A stretch of DNA of 8,158 nucleotides from an uncultured cyanobacterium. Lineage in GTDB: Bacteria; Cyanobacteriota; Cyanobacteriia; Phormidesmidales; Phormidesmidaceae. How positions within the stretch are numbered: position 1 is the stretch's first letter; every line of letters starts with the position of its first letter. A program made the position numbers and the translations under genes. Positions 6,489 to 8,158 of the stretch are shown piece by piece. Location of the stretch: positions 1-8,158 of the forward strand of contig CALHGI010000614.1 of NCBI GenBank assembly GCA_938029995.1, given 5' to 3'. The notes under the pieces were generated by a model. That model did not search any database, was not told the DNA's origin, and worked only from the letters and a program-made list of their open reading frames with translations.

Positions 6489-6773
6489 CTAAACGTCTGC
6501 ATAGCCCGCTAAAGCACAGATAACGGTCACAATGCCAAACAACCACATGGGCAAAAATACGGCGCTGCCCCCACCACGGCTGCCGATCCACCGTGGAAAT
6601 TTTCCTAGATGCCCTTGTCGGATCCGATAAACTCCATCAATGACGGTCATAAACACTCCGGCTGAGGCAAGTGTGTTATCCGGTTCATAGTTAAAGAAGA
6701 GAAAACTGATCAGATGCCCCAAGGCAGCGGCAACAATTAGAAAAATCAGACCGCGAATATTGAGGGTAGACAT
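6489..6773 (-). CDS. Small two-helix membrane protein, unknown function
   Basis: A 94-residue protein that I do not recognise. Two hydrophobic segments (about 7-28 and 72-90) flank a soluble stretch with NYEPDNTL (28-35), TVIDGVYRIR (43-52) and a glycine-rich SRGGGS (65-70). The Asp, Asn, Arg and Gly pattern and normal codon structure suggest a real conserved gene and not a chance frame. The ATG at 6773 has no clear Shine-Dalgarno. It faces the TIR remnant and lies upstream of nothing on its strand that looks co-transcribed: the next minus-strand gene is 195 bp away and is transcribed toward it. No terminator is visible after the stop. Confidence 0.65.
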   Translation of the reverse strand: MSTLNIRGLIFLIVAAALGHLISFLFFNYEPDNTLASAGVFMTVIDGVYRIRQGHLGKFPRWIGSRGGGSAVFLPMWLFGIVTVICALAGYADV

Positions 6774-6968
6774 GGTTGACGATTACTAAACGGTAGTTTT
6801 GGATTTCAGGTACTTAATGCATTTTAATGGCTAACTTTTTGACCAGGGCACGTCTACTACGACTGGTCATGGTTGTTTCACCCCTTCAGGCCTTATGGCC
6901 ATTGCCTACGGATTCGCTAATCTAGTGGTGGTTGGCCCCATAGCCAGCCTTGTCGCTGTATGGTTCAC
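6774..6968. other. Intergenic region with a possible small hydrophobic frame
   Basis: This contains no recognised gene. On the plus strand, 6895-6972 encodes 25 residues starting MAIAYGFANLVVVGP and ending in a hydrophobic tail. The open part extends upstream to about 6837 without a start. It looks like the end of a membrane protein and may be a remnant; there is no Shine-Dalgarno. It overlaps the end of the GIY-YIG gene by 4 bp. Confidence 0.35.
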
Positions 6969-7409
6969 CTAGCGAAATAGTGCGATCGCAACCACCATGG
7001 CCAAGGCGCCCAACACTAAACTGCGGCTCCCAATAAACATCACCAACAACCCCGTCGCCACCATCAATCCCCGCTGCCACCAACGAACCCTAGGCCCAAC
7101 CGGTATCTTCGAATAATTCCAAAGCGGACTATATTTAGCGATCAACATCTTCTCAAAACTTTTCGCCTGCTGACCGGGCAACAACAAATAATGTAATCTA
7201 GGTTTTCCTAGTCCGTCAGCCTGGGAAAATCGATGGTGTCCTTTTCCGGCCCACCTCTGGTTGAGATTGCCCGAAACGCCAATGTAATAAATCTTGCCCC
7301 GCTTCACCACCGCGTACACCCCAGACTCCCGAGGCAACCTATTGCGATCCTCAAGCAATACAGAGGCCCAGCGCTTTGGGTGTTGTCCCTGGTTTATGCG
7401 CCGAAACAT
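6969..7409 (-). CDS. GIY-YIG domain protein with C-terminal membrane helices
   Basis: About 146 residues. The GIY-YIG nuclease core is at the N-terminus: GVY (30-32), KIYYIG (39-44), then NLNQR with the conserved Arg (52), FEK with the expected metal-binding Glu (86), and PLWN ending in the usual Asn (98). The family cuts DNA using one metal ion (homing endonucleases, UvrC, and small stand-alone proteins). Unusually, residues from about 114 to the end form one or two hydrophobic helices (LMVATGLLVMF; LVLGALAMVVAIAL), suggesting membrane tethering. ATG 7409 is chosen because AGGG lies 8 nt upstream; GTG 7418 would add three residues. A 7-bp inverted repeat overlaps this leader. The last codons contain a HIP1 octamer. 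The domain call is firm; the cellular role is unknown. It is divergent from the small gene at 7538. Confidence 0.85.
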   Translation of the reverse strand: MFRRINQGQHPKRWASVLLEDRNRLPRESGVYAVVKRGKIYYIGVSGNLNQRWAGKGHHRFSQADGLGKPRLHYLLLPGQQAKSFEKMLIAKYSPLWNYSKIPVGPRVRWWQRGLMVATGLLVMFIGSRSLVLGALAMVVAIALFR

Positions 7410-7411
7410 TC

Positions 7412-7433
7412 TATGCACCCTACCCAGTGCATA
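7412..7433. promoter_or_regulatory. Inverted repeat at the GIY-YIG gene leader (possible operator or mRNA hairpin)
   Basis: TATGCAC (7412-7418) and GTGCATA (7427-7433) are perfect reverse complements with an 8-bp spacer. The AGGG ribosome-binding site (7418-7421) lies in the loop edge, 8 nt from ATG 7409. It could act as a protein site or as a hairpin limiting translation. Function is inferred from position only. Confidence 0.45.
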
Positions 7434-7527
7434 TGTCGTCAGGTCTGTACGTAGAAACCATTACAGACGAAAAAATCCCATCAACCAACCCCAAACAATG
7501 CCAAAACAACTAAATTTATAAATGTAG

Positions 7528-7533
7528 TATAAT
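7528..7533 (+). promoter_or_regulatory. Consensus -10 box TATAAT abutting a start codon
   Basis: An exact TATAAT ends 4 nt before ATG 7538. Transcription would start about 7 nt downstream of the box, at or within the start codon, giving a leaderless mRNA. No TTGACA-like -35 is found 16-19 bp upstream, so the site may be activator-dependent or fortuitous. Confidence 0.4.
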
Positions 7534-7548
7534 TCGTATGAACGAATT
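7531..7548. promoter_or_regulatory. 7-bp palindrome with the start codon in its loop
   Basis: AATTCGT (7531-7537) and ACGAATT (7542-7548) are exact reverse complements separated only by ATGA, whose first three bases are the start codon of the 7538 gene. It overlaps the TATAAT box, so it could be a repressor operator or an RNA hairpin presenting or masking the start. Confidence 0.5.
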
Positions 7549-7843
7549 CCTAGGTAATCTTCCGGACGAACATCTACTTACATTGGCGGATGTTTTTCCC
7601 TTCCAATACAAGGATTATATAAGTAGTTCCCTAAATCACTTACGTATGTGGGTAATCAGCACAATCTTAGACGGCGGCGACATAGAAGAGGCCATCATGA
7701 AAGCCATGGCCATGAACGCGAAGCGTCCTAGCTACTATCCGCCCCAAGGGTTTGTACTGACAATGCTAGAGCGCATTGGCAAAACGGCCGAGGTACAGGG
7801 AGCCATCGAAGTCCCCGTCATTGAGAGCTGCCGCACCCCCTAG
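7538..7843 (+). CDS. Small protein of unknown function
   Basis: A 101-residue soluble protein that I do not recognise. It begins MNEFLGNLPDEHLLTLADVF, has amphipathic helical stretches (about 8-20 and 30-45), then DGGDIEEAIMKAMAMNA (45-61), a motif PSYYPPQGFVLTMLE (64-78) and a short, probably flexible tail. No signal peptide or membrane helix is present. The composition is that of a real protein, and the conserved-looking aromatic-proline segment suggests a family. ATG 7538 lies in the loop of a palindrome and 4 nt after a TATAAT, so either the message is leaderless or the box is not its promoter; there is no Shine-Dalgarno. It is divergent from the GIY-YIG gene, with 128 bp between start codons. 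A repeat copy starts 8 bases after its stop codon. Confidence 0.6.
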   Translation: MNEFLGNLPDEHLLTLADVFPFQYKDYISSSLNHLRMWVISTILDGGDIEEAIMKAMAMNAKRPSYYPPQGFVLTMLERIGKTAEVQGAIEVPVIESCRTP

Positions 7844-7851
7844 CCTAAAAA

Positions 7852-7941
7852 GCCGTGGCTGATTTAAGGGTGAACCGATCGCTCAGATGCATTCTAGAAC
7901 GGTATGGCTTAGCCGCAATCATCTCGAGGATCAGCAACGCC
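7852..7941 (+). repeat. ~91-bp MITE-like repeat, copy upstream of the tandem pair
   Basis: This begins GCCGTGGCTGATTTAAGGG and ends CGAGGATCAGCAACGCC, 90 bp. The termini are inverted: ATCAGCAACGCC pairs with the left end with two mismatches, and AATCAT-type bases continue inward. It starts just after the stop of the 7538 gene. CCTAAA occurs on both sides (7844-7849 and 7943-7948), a possible decayed target duplication. As RNA it would fold into a long interrupted stem and might end transcription of the preceding gene. Confidence 0.8.
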
Positions 7942-7970
7942 ACCTAAACTATCCAGACAGCTCAATATCC

Positions 7971-8061
7971 GCCGTTGCTGATTTAGAGGATGAATCGATC
8001 TGTAAACCTGGCTAATAGCCGGATTGAGACTAGTAAAATCATCCCGAGGATCAGCAACGCC
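7971..8061 (+). repeat. ~91-bp MITE-like repeat with intact 8-bp target duplication
   Basis: The best-preserved copy. The termini GCCGTTGCTGAT and ATCAGCAACGCC are inverted repeats with one mismatch in 12. Further in, GGATGA (7988-7993) pairs with TCATCC (8039-8044) across a symmetric 5-nt internal loop. The direct repeat CAATATCC lies immediately outside both ends (7963-7970 and 8062-8069). A second small hairpin, CCTGGCTA with TAGCCGG-type pairing, lies in the centre. There is no coding capacity, so any movement would need a transposase supplied elsewhere. Confidence 0.85.
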
Positions 8062-8158
8062 CAATATCCTAAGGCTTACCAGCACTACAACGTTTTTCCC
8101 TTAGGCCCATGGGGTTGAGTTTTAACCTTAGGGACAGCATTTAGATAACATCCAATTT
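8062..8158. other. Right-edge sequence with no supported gene
   Basis: After the target duplication, no gene is supported. The heptamer CCTTAGG occurs twice (near 8099 and 8127), with the reverse form CCTAAGG near 8068. A minus-strand frame open from the right edge to a stop at 8085-8087 (23 codons) could be the end of a gene outside the window, but nothing in it is recognisable. Confidence 0.4.

Noticed and set aside
7233..7521. Plus-strand frames over the GIY-YIG gene
   Set aside because: They are antisense to the GIY-YIG frame, whose catalytic motifs are clear, and lack features of their own.
7844..8061. CRISPR array
   Set aside because: There are only two units, each with inverted ends and a variable centre, copies occur elsewhere in both orientations, and one has a target duplication; this fits a MITE, not direct repeats with spacers.
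8085..8156. C-terminus of a minus-strand gene entering from the right edge
   Set aside because: Only 23 codons without any recognisable motif; cannot be supported.

Overview
The window reads as chromosomal DNA of a cyanobacterium. Four copies of the palindrome GCGATCGC (HIP1, the cyanobacterial genome signature) lie in 8.2 kb, against roughly 0.1 expected by chance. The protein types also fit: a PAS-GGDEF-EAL protein, a DUF2141 secreted protein and a TIR domain of the cyanobacterial kind. Genus cannot be named from sequence alone. There are no rRNA, tRNA, CRISPR or phage genes.

Layout. (1) Positions 1-2355, minus strand: a tight three-gene run transcribed right to left. It encodes a fatty-acid-hydroxylase/sterol-desaturase membrane protein, an Lgt-like membrane protein that lacks hallmark Lgt residues, and a radical SAM protein of the COG1964 (Tes-like) family cut by the left edge. 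All three belong to families that act on lipids, so this looks like an uncharacterised lipid-modification operon. (2) Positions 2356-2893: a long intergenic region with no convincing gene. It contains a decayed copy of a ~91-bp repeat. (3) Positions 2894-4798, plus: a membrane-anchored PAS-GGDEF-EAL cyclic-di-GMP protein with an intact cyclase motif and I-site, but changes in the EAL catalytic motifs. (4) Positions 4799-6480: a stretch of decay. A metallo-beta-lactamase-fold gene has lost its 5' half at a copy of the repeat, a secreted DUF2141 gene follows it, and then comes a TIR-domain remnant broken by a stop and a one-base slip. (5) Positions 6489-7843: a small two-helix membrane protein, a membrane-tethered GIY-YIG domain protein, and a small unknown protein, the last two divergent. 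(6) Positions 7844-8158: two intact-looking repeat copies 30 bp apart.

The main discovery is the repeat. It is about 91 bp, with termini GCCGTTGCTGAT and ATCAGCAACGCC, conserved outer ~25 bp on each side and a variable centre. I find four full-length copies (2702-2793, 4916-5006, 7852-7941, 7971-8061) and one probable solo end (1464-1488). The copy at 7971-8061 is flanked by a perfect 8-bp direct repeat, CAATATCC, which is good evidence for a MITE (a non-autonomous transposable element). Copies touch the start of the Lgt-like gene, the broken end of the MBL gene and the 3' end of the last gene, so the element seems to have shaped gene boundaries here.
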